Of a stretch of 64,000 bases of DNA, positions 1-6,795 are shown in pieces. The notes below the pieces were generated by a model that was given only the letters and a program-made list of their open reading frames with translations, was not told where the DNA came from and searched no databases. Where the stretch lies: NCBI GenBank assembly GCA_017934185.1, contig JAGBJY010000029.1, positions 82,076-146,075 of the forward strand, in the 5' to 3' direction. The first letter of the stretch is position 1. Each line of letters starts with the position of its first letter. Source of the DNA: Bacteroidales bacterium (lineage in GTDB: Bacteria; Bacteroidota; Bacteroidia; Bacteroidales; UBA932). A program made the translations under genes and the position numbers.

Positions 1-1453
1 GGTCATAGAACACGGCGTTCTTGCCTTCGCGGAGGCCGTCCACATCCCCGTCGGTAAGCACCGCGGCAATGTTGAAGCTCTTGCCCAGCCGCTCGCTGGT
101 GCAGGCGCAGTACAGGATGTACATGCCGCTGAGCGAAGAAATTTCCGGGGCGGGGCCTGCCACCTTCACGCAGAGGTCGGTGCTGCGCTGGTCAATGTAC
201 AGGCGGCCGGCCTGGAAGATGGCCTTCTTGTCGGGGGCATAGAAATCGGCCAGGACCACATAGTTGTTCAGGAAACGGTAGAAGTGCTTCTGCAGGCGCA
301 GGACTTTGTCCACTTCCTCGATGGAGAGGGCGTTGGCCTCTTCGGCCTTGTCTTTCTCTACCAGCTCCAGCAGGGCGGCTTTTTTGTCCTGCTTGAGGAT
401 GGTTTTGACGCACTCCAGGCCCAGGGCTTCCACTTCCCCGCCCTTCTTGGCGCCGAGCCAGGCGGTGTAGGGGGCGAATTTGGCCAGGATGCCGGCCCAG
501 TCGGCTTCGGAGAGGGCCTTGGCACCGGGAGCCACCAGGGCGGCCATGGCCTCCACGGCGGCCTTCCAGGCGGGGTTCACGGCGCCCAGGTCCAGTTTTC
601 CGTCGGCGGAAGGCTTAGCCAGCGGCTGAAGGCCAATCTCATCGGCGGCAGCGGCCAGGTTCCCCTCAATGGCGGCAATTTTGTCCACGTTCACATCCAC
701 GGCTCCGGCCACGGCGGCATCGAAGCCGATGAGCTTGCAGCGCATGAAATAGTCGGCCACCTTGTCCTTCACGGCTTCCACGGCAGCGAGGGCATCGGCG
801 GTCTTTTCCCCGAACGGGAGCACTTCCGGAGTGCAGGCTTCCTGCCAGGCGGCAAAGTCGGCGCAGGCGGCGTAGAAGGCCTCAATCTGGTCGGCGGTAA
901 CACCGGCCACGCCGCTGCGGTCCAGGGCCGAGGCAATGCCGGCGATGGTCTCGATGAGCTTCCCGGTGGCTTCGTCCGCGGCCGATGCCGGGGTGATGAT
1001 GCCGTCGCCGTTGAAGCGGGTGCCGGCAAAAATCTTCACATTGTCGGCGGTATCCTCCAGGGCAATCTCCTCCTTCTCCAGGCCCAGGTTCTTCAGGATT
1101 TGGCGGGCCGATGCCTGCAGGCGGGCGCCGTCGGGGTCGGCGGCATTGAAATCTTCCAGCTTCAGGACGTCGGACTCTTTCAGGAGCAGGTCCGGGTCTT
1201 TGAGGATACGGGTGAGCCACTGGGCGGTGGCAATGACTTCGTCTACGCGGATTTTGCCGTCGGCGTCTCCGTCAATGAGCTGCAGGGTCTTCTGGTCAAA
1301 CTCCAGGCCCTCCACCGGGCAGCTGAGGACGGTCCAGAGCTTGCGGTCCAGCTCTCCCAGATGGGCAATGTCCTGTCCGTTACGGATGTTCACGCGCACA
1401 GTTCCGCCCACAGAGGCGAACTGCCAGGGATAAGTTTCAGGGGTTGTGTTCAT
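1..1453 (-). CDS. EF-hand-containing conserved hypothetical protein (3' end beyond the window)
   Basis: An open frame reads leftwards from an ATG at 1453 for 484 codons and leaves the window without a stop. The protein starts MNTTPETYPWQF and has no signal peptide or membrane segment, so it is probably cytoplasmic. Residues 61-72 form a textbook EF-hand calcium loop (D61, D63, D65, G66, I68, E72). A second, degenerate loop reads FNGDGIITP further on. The rest is Ala- and Glu-rich and looks helical. I recognise no catalytic domain. It is divergent from rpsU with its own TAnnTTTG promoter. Coding sense is clear from codon use; function is unknown, with calcium binding inferred only from the loop. 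Confidence 0.8.
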   Translation of the reverse strand, partial: MNTTPETYPWQFASVGGTVRVNIRNGQDIAHLGELDRKLWTVLSCPVEGLEFDQKTLQLIDGDADGKIRVDEVIATAQWLTRILKDPDLLLKESDVLKLEDFNAADPDGARLQASARQILKNLGLEKEEIALEDTADNVKIFAGTRFNGDGIITPASAADEATGKLIETIAGIASALDRSGVAGVTADQIEAFYAACADFAAWQEACTPEVLPFGEKTADALAAVEAVKDKVADYFMRCKLIGFDAAVAGAVDVNVDKIAAIEGNLAAAADEIGLQPLAKPSADGKLDLGAVNPAWKAAVEAMAALVAPGAKALSEADWAGILAKFAPYTAWLGAKKGGEVEALGLECVKTILKQDKKAALLELVEKDKAEEANALSIEEVDKVLRLQKHFYRFLNNYVVLADFYAPDKKAIFQAGRLYIDQRSTDLCVKVAGPAPEISSLSGMYILYCACTSERLGKSFNIAAVLTDGDVDGLREGKNAVFYD

Positions 1454-1502
1454 AGGGTATTGTATTTGTGTTGTTTTGCAGGGCGTAACAATCTTGTTAT
1501 TG

Positions 1503-1535
1503 CAAATTTAACAAAATATTTTGTGGATTTTCAAA
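1503..1535 (-). promoter_or_regulatory. Promoter of the EF-hand gene
   Basis: On the minus strand the -7 element TAAATTTG (1503-1510) fits TAnnTTTG, and a TTTG -33 element lies at 1532-1535, 21 bp away. The predicted leader is about 46 nt. It interleaves with the rpsU promoter on the other strand. Confidence 0.55.
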
Positions 1536-1550
1536 TAATTTCTAACTTTG
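1520..1550 (+). promoter_or_regulatory. Promoter of rpsU
   Basis: TTTG at 1520-1523 and TAACTTTG at 1543-1550 are separated by 19 bp and match the Bacteroidota -33/-7 consensus. Transcription should begin near 1554, giving a leader of about 29 nt that contains the Shine-Dalgarno. Confidence 0.65.
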
Positions 1551-1565
1551 CGGTCCAATTGAGAA

Positions 1566-1575
1566 AAAGGAGGTG
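1566..1575 (+). promoter_or_regulatory. Full-length Shine-Dalgarno of rpsU
   Basis: AAAGGAGGTG is complementary to the whole CACCUCCUUU tail of 16S rRNA, and its GGAGG core sits 9 nt before the ATG. I saw no comparable site before other genes here. Bacteroidota ribosomes hide their anti-SD with the help of bS21, so an SD on the bS21 gene itself suggests translational feedback. Confidence 0.8.
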
Positions 1576-1582
1576 TAAAAGC

Positions 1583-1777
1583 ATGATCATCGTTCCCATC
1601 AAAGAAGGCGAAAATATCGAGAGAGCCCTGAAGAAATTCAAGCGCAAGTTCGAAAAGACCGGTGCCGTCCGCGAGATGCGCGCCCGCAAGAACTTTGAGA
1701 AGCCTTCCGTGATCAAGCGTATGGCTCATCAGAAAGCTGTCTACGTACAGAAGCTCCGGCTCCAGGAAGAGCAGTAG
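1583..1777 (+). CDS. rpsU: 30S ribosomal protein bS21
   Basis: A 64-residue basic protein starting MIIVPIKEGENIERALKKFK, with the family's FEKTGAVREMRARKNFEKPS segment. Length and sequence fit bS21, a small-subunit protein near the 3' end of 16S rRNA. In Bacteroidota, bS21 with bS6 and bS18 sequesters the anti-Shine-Dalgarno. The ATG at 1583 is fixed by the SD at 1566-1575 and by homology; an open frame running in from upstream is accidental. It has its own promoter and an intrinsic terminator (1797-1826), so it is probably monocistronic. Confidence 0.97.
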   Translation: MIIVPIKEGENIERALKKFKRKFEKTGAVREMRARKNFEKPSVIKRMAHQKAVYVQKLRLQEEQ

Positions 1778-1796
1778 TTTACGCCTCACAGTATAA

Positions 1797-1826
1797 AGCG
1801 GCAGCCTTTGTGGTTGCCGCTTTTTT
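1797..1826 (+). terminator. Intrinsic terminator of rpsU
   Basis: The arms AGCGGCA (1797-1803) and TGCCGCT (1815-1821) pair, with further inner pairing, and are followed by a run of T to 1826. It lies 20 nt after the rpsU stop. Confidence 0.85.
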
Positions 1827-1843
1827 GTTTGCGTGAGAATCAT

Positions 1844-1851
1844 TATCTTTG
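1844..1851 (+). promoter_or_regulatory. dnaX -7 element abutting the start codon
   Basis: TATCTTTG fits TAnnTTTG, and only 6 nt separate it from the dnaX ATG at 1858. The start of transcription would fall 0-3 nt before the ATG, making the mRNA leaderless or nearly so. No -33 element with normal spacing is obvious. Confidence 0.5.
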
Positions 1852-1857
1852 TAGTCT

Positions 1858-3615
1858 ATGAGCGACTACATTGTATCGGCACGCAAGTACAGGCCGGATT
1901 CCTTTGAAACCCTGATTGGCCAGGATACCATTGCCAGAACGCTGTCCAACTCTATCCGGAGGGGGCAGCTGGCGCACGCCTATCTGTTTTGCGGTCCGCG
2001 CGGGGTGGGCAAGACCACCACGGCGCGCATCTTTGCCAAAATGATTAACTGTTCCCATCCGGGGCCGGAGATGGAGCCCTGCGGGGAGTGCGAATCCTGC
2101 GTGAGTTTCCAGGAAAACCGCAGTTACTGCATCCATGAGCTGGACGCCGCCTCCAACAATTCCGTGGAGGACATCAAGGCGCTCATGGAGCAGGTGCAGG
2201 TGCCGCCGCAGGTAGGCCGCTACAGCGTGTACATCATCGATGAGGTGCACATGCTGTCGCAGGCCGCTTTCAACGCCTTCCTCAAAACCCTGGAGGAGCC
2301 CCCGGCACACGCCATCTTCATCCTGGCCACCACGGAGAAGCACAAGATTCTGCCAACCATCCTGAGCCGCTGCCAGACCTACGACTTCAACCGCATCAGC
2401 ATCCCGGACATGGTGCGGAACCTGCGCGGCATTGCCACCAAGGAAGGCGTGAGCATTGACGACGAATCCCTGCACGTAATAGCTTCCAAGGCCGATGGTG
2501 CCATGCGCGACGCCCTCACCATCTTTGACCAGACCGTGGCCTTCTGCGGTACTGAGGTACGGTACGAGGACGTCATCCGCAACCTCAATGTGCTGGATTA
2601 CGAATACTGCTTCCGCCTCACGGATTACTTCCTCTCCGGAGACTACGGCAACGCTTTCCTGGTGCTGGATGAGATTCTCTCCAAGGGCTTCAACGCCCTC
2701 CACTTTGTGGCTTCACTGTCCAGCCATTTCCGCAATCTGGTGGTGGCCAAAACGGGCGGCCTGGAGCCGCTGCTGGAACTGCCGGATTCGCTGAAAAAAC
2801 GCTATGGGGAGCAGGCCGCCGCCTGTTCCCATCAGTTCCTCTTTGATGCGCTGAACGTCACGACTGCCTGCGAAAGCGGCTACAAGGCCGCTGTGAACCC
2901 GCGGCTGCACATTGAATTTGCGCTCATGCGCCTGAGCGTACTTAACGGTCAGGGCGCCCTGGCGCAGAAGGCCGCTGCACCGGCGACGGGTAGTGCAGTT
3001 GCCGGCAAACCCAACGCGCCGGTGATGGCGCCCCCTGCCGCCTCATCCCCTGCGGGAGCTGCGGCAGGCCCCATCCCCGAAGCAAAAATAAGCGCCGATG
3101 CTCCGGCGACGGGGCCTGCCGCTGCTCCCTCGCCCGCACGGCACCGCGCGCCCAAAACCGGCTCGGCCCTTTCCATGTCCTCCATCATGCAGGAGAAGCA
3201 GGAGGCTGCCCCGCAGGAGACTTCGGCCCCCAAAGAAGTGGTGCTGCCGGACAATGCGGCAGTGCAGGCCAAATGGAAGGAACTCTCCGCGCTGTACGAG
3301 AGCCGTCCCCGCCTTGCCAGCATGCTGGCCAACGGGAAAACGGAGATCCGCGAGGAAGGCGGCGTAAAGATTGTAGACTTCTATGTGCTCAACGAGGCCC
3401 AGAAACAATGGGTGGAAGAAAAGCTCCTGAGAGACCTGGAAGGCAAAATCCGGGACCTCCTTAACTGCTACAAGATTAACATTGAGGTGCAGGTGCAGGC
3501 CATGGAAGAAGCAGAGAAAGTGCCCTATATGCCGGAAGAAAAGGCCAAGGACCTCATGGAGAAAAACCCCGAAGTACGGGCCTTCGTGGCCGATATGGGC
3601 CTGGATACAAAGTAA
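1858..3615 (+). CDS. dnaX: DNA polymerase III subunit gamma/tau
   Basis: This 585-residue protein is the AAA+ clamp-loader ATPase that loads the beta clamp on DNA. Walker A GPRGVGKT is at residues 46-53, the zinc module has cysteines 65, 75, 78 and 81, Walker B is IIDEVH at 127-132, and the SRC sensor is near residue 170. After the ATPase and collar region comes an Ala/Pro-rich linker (about residues 370-445) and a tau-like C-terminal domain. The start MSDYIVSARKYRPDSF is the usual one for the family. I saw no A-rich slippery sequence that would yield a separate gamma form. lptB follows after 6 nt. Confidence 0.96.
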   Translation: MSDYIVSARKYRPDSFETLIGQDTIARTLSNSIRRGQLAHAYLFCGPRGVGKTTTARIFAKMINCSHPGPEMEPCGECESCVSFQENRSYCIHELDAASNNSVEDIKALMEQVQVPPQVGRYSVYIIDEVHMLSQAAFNAFLKTLEEPPAHAIFILATTEKHKILPTILSRCQTYDFNRISIPDMVRNLRGIATKEGVSIDDESLHVIASKADGAMRDALTIFDQTVAFCGTEVRYEDVIRNLNVLDYEYCFRLTDYFLSGDYGNAFLVLDEILSKGFNALHFVASLSSHFRNLVVAKTGGLEPLLELPDSLKKRYGEQAAACSHQFLFDALNVTTACESGYKAAVNPRLHIEFALMRLSVLNGQGALAQKAAAPATGSAVAGKPNAPVMAPPAASSPAGAAAGPIPEAKISADAPATGPAAAPSPARHRAPKTGSALSMSSIMQEKQEAAPQETSAPKEVVLPDNAAVQAKWKELSALYESRPRLASMLANGKTEIREEGGVKIVDFYVLNEAQKQWVEEKLLRDLEGKIRDLLNCYKINIEVQVQAMEEAEKVPYMPEEKAKDLMEKNPEVRAFVADMGLDTK

Positions 3616-3621
3616 AATGCC

Positions 3622-4419
3622 ATGATTCTACGCGCAGAAAAACTTGTCAAGAAATACGGCGTCCGCACGGTGGTGAAGGGCGTTTCCATGGATGTGCACC
3701 AGGGCGAGATTGTGGGCTTCCTGGGGCCCAACGGCGCCGGAAAAACCACCAGTTTCTACATGATTACGGGACAAATCAAGCCCAATGGCGGCCGGATTTT
3801 CCTGGAAGACGACAACGGGGTAAGCACCGAAATTACCACGCTCCCCATGTACGAGCGGGCCAAGATGGGAATCGGCTACCTGCCGCAGGAGGCCTCGGTT
3901 TTCCGCAAAATGTCGGTGGAAGACAACATCCTCTCCGTGATGGAGCTGTCGGCCTCTACCCGGGGCATGACCAAGGCCGAGCGGCTGGAGCGCATGGAGC
4001 GCCTCATTGACGAATTCAACCTTTCCAAAGTGCGCAAGTCCAAAGGCATCCAGCTCAGCGGCGGTGAGCGCCGGCGCTGCGAGATTGCCCGCGCCCTTGC
4101 CGTAGACCCCAAGTTCATCCTGCTGGACGAACCCTTTGCCGGCGTGGACCCCATTGCCGTGGAAGACATCCAGTACATCATTGCCAAACTGAAGTACCGC
4201 AACATCGGCGTCATTATCACGGACCACAACGTGGGCGAGACCCTGGCCATCACCGACCGCGCCTACCTCCTGTACGAAGGCGTGATTCTGCAGGCCGGCA
4301 CCCCGGAGCAGCTGGCGGCCGATGAAGACGTGAGAACCAAGTACTTAGGCTCCGGCTTCGTGCTCAAACGCTCCAAGAGCGTGGAGCGCGCCCGCGCAGA
4401 AGTGGAAAGCGAAAAATAA
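3622..4419 (+). CDS. lptB: LPS export ABC transporter ATP-binding protein LptB
   Basis: A 265-residue ABC ATPase that powers extraction of lipopolysaccharide from the inner membrane with LptFG. Walker A GPNGAGKT is at residues 35-42, the Q-loop glutamine is Q89 (YLPQEAS), the signature LSGGE is at 145-149, Walker B ends in D169-E170, and the switch histidine is H202 (DHNVGET). The [18 protein letters not shown] segment is characteristic of LptB among ABC ATPases. It lies 6 nt after dnaX and is probably co-transcribed; an intrinsic terminator follows at 4491. LptFG are not in the window. Confidence 0.95.
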   Translation: MILRAEKLVKKYGVRTVVKGVSMDVHQGEIVGFLGPNGAGKTTSFYMITGQIKPNGGRIFLEDDNGVSTEITTLPMYERAKMGIGYLPQEASVFRKMSVEDNILSVMELSASTRGMTKAERLERMERLIDEFNLSKVRKSKGIQLSGGERRRCEIARALAVDPKFILLDEPFAGVDPIAVEDIQYIIAKLKYRNIGVIITDHNVGETLAITDRAYLLYEGVILQAGTPEQLAADEDVRTKYLGSGFVLKRSKSVERARAEVESEK

Positions 4420-4490
4420 GTTTGGCACACTCCTTGCTTTAACTGCCATCGGTTAGTTTTAGTTGGTTTAGTTAATATTAGGTACAAGTT

Positions 4491-4520
4491 AAGGGCAGCC
4501 GTGAGGGTTGCCCTTCTTGT
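4491..4520 (+). terminator. Terminator after lptB
   Basis: AAGGGCAGCC (4491-4500) pairs with GGTTGCCCTT (4505-4514 region) as ten base pairs with one G-T wobble, followed by a T-rich stretch. It closes the dnaX-lptB unit. Confidence 0.7.
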
Positions 4521-4568
4521 ATTGTGCTGCCGTGCCCCAGCAGATGCACATCCTTCACGAGTAAGTTC

Positions 4569-5504
4569 TTAAGAACAAGCACCCCGGAGTGCCTTTATAT
4601 CCTCTAATGGGAGCCCCGTAGCTCTAGAGACATCATCGGGAGACATCCCCATTCTCAGAAGGTTCATGGCAGTGCTGACCAGAGCTTCCTCACGACCTTC
4701 CTCGCGACCCTCCTGCTTCCCCCTCCGCTCACCTTCCTGCTCACCTTCCAGTCGCCCTTTGTTCTCGGCAAAGGCAATCTGATTCTTTATGTCCCGTTCT
4801 GTAGTCATATCCTTGATGTATTCTTTGAGTTCTTCCGGAGCAAAATTACTGATTTCCGCCGACTTAAACAACAGGTCATAGAACTCTCCCCGGGCCCATT
4901 GTGGTTGCTCGGTCATCTCGGAGATATGCCCAAACGTATAACATAAACGGTCCAAGGCCCCCGCGTCAGGCGCTTCCGGATGCTTGCAGTTGGGCACTTC
5001 CAGGAAAACATACTCAATCCGGTTTGTCATTGGCTCTCCGCTCTCAACTTCGCGCAAGCGGTATCTGAACAGCACCTGTTCCGATTTTTTATGAATGGAA
5101 AAGTTTACTATGCCGATAAAGTAGATGGGAGCAAAGCCCCAGTCTGTTCGCCCATGAGGCAACTGCTCCTGAATCACGAAAGAAGAATTGAACACGGCCC
5201 TTTCATAGAACGTGGACTGTTCTGACAGCTGTACTTCGACGATGAACAGATTCCCCTCCTCGTCGGTGCACTGAACATCTACACGGATATCTTTCCCGCG
5301 CAGAATAGGATTGGTGTGTTCCTGCGGGCCGAAGTGCACCTCGCGGATACTCCTTTCCGGGATTAGCTGCTGAAGAAGGAGTTGCATGAGCCTTTTGGCC
5401 TGGTCCCAGCCGAAGGTCCTCTTAAACCACCTGTCCTTAAGAATGTTTACATAGCGCCCGATTCTGACGGGCTGCTCCAGTGAGTTTTGATTATGGGTCA
5501 ACAT
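4569..5504 (-). CDS. Rpn-family PD-(D/E)XK nuclease / putative transposase
   Basis: A 311-residue protein of the recombination-promoting nuclease family. The nuclease core shows D76 (IRVDVQ) followed by E90-V-Q92 (FIVEVQ), the usual D...ExQ arrangement of this branch. The C-terminal third is highly charged, with repeated EGEQEG/GREEGRE-like segments (about residues 250-277), then a short helical end (MGMSPDDVSRATGLPLEDI) typical of the family. Known relatives act as mobile or phage-defence-linked DNA endonucleases; the role here is not shown. The start ATG lies inside an 8-bp inverted repeat (5496-5525). It begins a small accessory island between lptB and the peptidase operon. Confidence 0.85.
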   Translation of the reverse strand: MLTHNQNSLEQPVRIGRYVNILKDRWFKRTFGWDQAKRLMQLLLQQLIPERSIREVHFGPQEHTNPILRGKDIRVDVQCTDEEGNLFIVEVQLSEQSTFYERAVFNSSFVIQEQLPHGRTDWGFAPIYFIGIVNFSIHKKSEQVLFRYRLREVESGEPMTNRIEYVFLEVPNCKHPEAPDAGALDRLCYTFGHISEMTEQPQWARGEFYDLLFKSAEISNFAPEELKEYIKDMTTERDIKNQIAFAENKGRLEGEQEGERRGKQEGREEGREEALVSTAMNLLRMGMSPDDVSRATGLPLEDIKALRGACS

Positions 5505-5534
5505 GGCTTTAAATATTTGTTGACCTCAAATATA
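5496..5534 (-). promoter_or_regulatory. Promoter and start-codon inverted repeat of the Rpn gene
   Basis: GGTCAACA (5496-5503) and TGTTGACC (5518-5525) are perfect inverted copies separated by 14 nt, and the start codon (5502-5504) overlaps one arm. A -7 element TATATTTG on the minus strand lies just upstream (5527-5534). The repeat could be an operator or an mRNA hairpin that hides the start codon. Confidence 0.5.
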
Positions 5535-5603
5535 TTACAATTTTTTCCGGAAAAGCACAATCATAAAAAACTTTTCCCAATTTTTTTATGTTTCAACCGA
5601 TTG

Positions 5604-5633
5604 GGGACGAAAGTGCCTTATTTAGGGACGAAA
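5604..5633. repeat. Tandem 9-bp repeat with 21-bp spacing
   Basis: GGGACGAAA occurs at 5604-5612 and 5625-5633, exactly 21 bp apart (two helical turns), and both copies are followed shortly by TGC. It lies in the AT-rich gap between the Rpn gene and the toxin-antitoxin relic. No gene obviously uses it; a protein-binding site is possible. Confidence 0.45.
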
Positions 5634-5702
5634 AATGCGGACCCGCGAGGGTCAACACGGCAAAAGGCACAAAAAGCATCCCGGTGAGGGGGGGCGTTGG
5701 GA

Positions 5703-5833
5703 TTAGGATTCACTCTGATTCCTCAGGGATATAATCTCTTCACGCAATTAGGGAAGGTCATTGATAACGATTTTCCACATGACATCGTCTGTAACGGCAG
5801 CGTAGTCATGAATAACCCGGTTCCTGCATATAT
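5703..5833 (-). pseudogene. C-terminal relic of a HEPN (HepT-like) toxin gene
   Basis: In a frame different from the MNT gene it overlaps, the minus strand reads CRNRVIHDYAAVTDDVM, continues WKIVINDLP, then a TAA stop (5748-5750), then LREEIISLRNQSES and a stop at 5703. This matches the end of HepT-type HEPN toxins, including the Rx4-6H RNase motif (RNRVIH), which normally follow an MNT antitoxin gene. The N-terminal two thirds of the toxin are missing and the remnant is interrupted, so no functional toxin can be made here. Confidence 0.75.
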
Positions 5834-6127
5834 CAATTGCTTTGTTTCATCCAGCTCCTGCTTAAAATACGGATTTTTTATAGCATTGTATTCCACCAAG
5901 TCCACATCTCGCATCAGTAAATCCTCCAAGGCAAACTTGAAGGCAAAATAATTTTCCCCATAAACCGACAAAGGGAGCGACTTACGGTCAAACACTACGG
6001 TAAAATCAACGTCGCTGTCTTTGCCGAAGCGAGGGGTAAGCACAGAGCCGAAGACATACAGTTCCAGCACCTTGTGTTTTTCGCACAAGGCAATGATCTG
6101 GGCCATATTCCGCTTAATGAGCCTCAT
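5723..6127 (-). CDS. mntA: MNT-domain nucleotidyltransferase antitoxin with altered C-terminus
   Basis: A 134-residue protein with the minimal nucleotidyltransferase signature: G27-S28, ten residues, then D39-x-D41 (DSDVDF), and a later RDVDLVEY strand. In MntA-HepT systems this protein AMPylates and silences the HEPN toxin. Family members usually end soon after a segment like DETKQLIY. Here the frame runs on for about 31 residues (from GLFMTTLPLQ) that are out-of-frame toxin sequence, so the tail is a by-product of a deletion. The ATG at 6127 is 4 nt from a TATCTTTG element; M8 is an alternative start. Activity of the core may persist, but the partner is gone. Confidence 0.8.
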   Translation of the reverse strand: MRLIKRNMAQIIALCEKHKVLELYVFGSVLTPRFGKDSDVDFTVVFDRKSLPLSVYGENYFAFKFALEDLLMRDVDLVEYNAIKNPYFKQELDETKQLIYAGTGLFMTTLPLQTMSCGKSLSMTFPNCVKRLYP

Positions 6128-6131
6128 GGTG

Positions 6132-6162
6132 CAAAGATATACATTTTCAAATGCAAAACAAA
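6132..6162 (-). promoter_or_regulatory. Promoter of the MNT gene
   Basis: On the minus strand TATCTTTG (6132-6139) and TTTG (6159-6162) are 19 bp apart. Transcription would start at or within 1-2 nt of the ATG at 6127. This promoter is part of a segment duplicated at 6701-6757. Confidence 0.6.
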
Positions 6163-6166
6163 AACA

Positions 6167-6189
6167 AAGCGCCCCGGGATGGGGCGCTT
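6167..6189 (-). terminator. Terminator of the YafQ-like toxin operon
   Basis: AAGCGCCCC and GGGGCGCTT form a 9-bp stem around a 5-nt loop. Read on the minus strand it is followed by a T-rich tract and lies 3 nt after the toxin stop codon. It is nearly identical to the hairpin at 6730-6757. Confidence 0.8.
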
Positions 6190-6192
6190 GGA

Positions 6193-6471
6193 CTACTTAG
6201 CAAATATATCTGAATGCGTGCCCGTGTTGAGCATCAGCAAAGTCAACTCTGCATCGTTCTGCTCCCAAAGCAGTAGCCAATCCGGGCGGATATGGCACTC
6301 CCATTCTCCAAGATGATTACCCGACAACTTATGTGGCCTGTATTTAACGGGCAATGTGCCAGTTGTTGCCAACTGGGTAATGACCGCCTGGAGCTCATCC
6401 ATCGGCAGCCCCCGCTTTTGGCATAGCTTCCAGTCCTTCCTGAACTGATTGGTAACCCGTATCGTATACAT
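6193..6471 (-). CDS. YafQ-family mRNA interferase toxin
   Basis: A 92-residue RelE/YafQ-type toxin. The residues that matter in E. coli YafQ have equivalents at the same spacing: H47 (PHKLSG), H60 and D64-W65 (ECHIRPDWLLLW), and H86 (TGTHSDIF). YafQ cuts mRNA on the ribosome. The gene follows its presumed antitoxin after 3 nt in the usual antitoxin-first order and has a strong terminator right behind it. All catalytic positions are intact, so it is probably an active toxin. Confidence 0.9.
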   Translation of the reverse strand: MYTIRVTNQFRKDWKLCQKRGLPMDELQAVITQLATTGTLPVKYRPHKLSGNHLGEWECHIRPDWLLLWEQNDAELTLLMLNTGTHSDIFAK

Positions 6472-6474
6472 CAG

Positions 6475-6669
6475 TTATGCACTCAGGGAAGCAAACAACT
6501 CGGATGGGGAGGAAAAAGATTCAACCTGGCCATTACGGGCCTCCATCTTGGACTGCTCATATGCCGATAGCTTTTTGGGACGGGAAATGCTCCATCCCAT
6601 TTTTTTTGCGAGCAAACGAAAAGTTGCCCTTTCCTCTGCCGGTATCTGAACGGTGTATTCGTAACTCAT
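6475..6669 (-). CDS. Antitoxin of the YafQ-like pair
   Basis: A 64-residue protein (MSYEYTVQIPAEERATFRLL...) directly upstream of the YafQ-like toxin, 3 nt apart. Its N-terminal strand and following helix (TVQIPAEERATFRLLAKKMG) suggest a ribbon-helix-helix-like or similar small DNA-binding half, with an acidic/Ser-rich C-terminal half that could wrap the toxin. I cannot assign a named family. The call rests on position, size and orientation. It probably represses its own promoter at 6702-6733. Confidence 0.75.
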   Translation of the reverse strand: MSYEYTVQIPAEERATFRLLAKKMGWSISRPKKLSAYEQSKMEARNGQVESFSSPSELFASLSA

Positions 6670-6701
6670 AGTTCTTCACGGCATTAATGCCGTCTCCTTT
6701 G

Positions 6702-6733
6702 CAAAGATAGTTATTTTGAAATACAAAAACAAA
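6702..6733 (-). promoter_or_regulatory. Promoter of the toxin-antitoxin operon
   Basis: On the minus strand TATCTTTG (6702-6709) and TTTG (6730-6733) are 20 bp apart. The -33 element lies inside the terminator hairpin of the upstream operon, so the two units share DNA. The predicted leader is about 29 nt. Confidence 0.6.
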
Positions 6734-6757
6734 GCGCCCCGGGGGTGGGGCGCTTTG
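6730..6757 (-). terminator. Terminator of the nine-gene peptidase operon
   Basis: CAAAGCGCCCC and GGGGCGCTTTG form a perfect 11-bp stem with a 6-nt loop, followed on the minus strand by a T-rich tract. It lies 39 nt after the last operon gene. Confidence 0.85.
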
Positions 6758-6795
6758 GAAGAGGAAGTGAGGGCCGATGGGGGCCCGGTCACTTT

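Noticed and set aside
284-1777. Long plus-strand frame that ends with the rpsU sequence
   Set aside because: Only the last 64 codons are real. The rest is the reverse of the EF-hand gene, and the SD and promoter fix the start at 1583.
2900-3300. Programmed frameshift in dnaX producing a gamma subunit
   Set aside because: No A-rich slippery heptamer with a following hairpin was seen in the linker region.
5500-6760. CRISPR array or integrated prophage in the accessory island
   Set aside because: The repeats are only pairs with no regular spacers, and no integrase, transposase with terminal repeats or structural phage gene is present.
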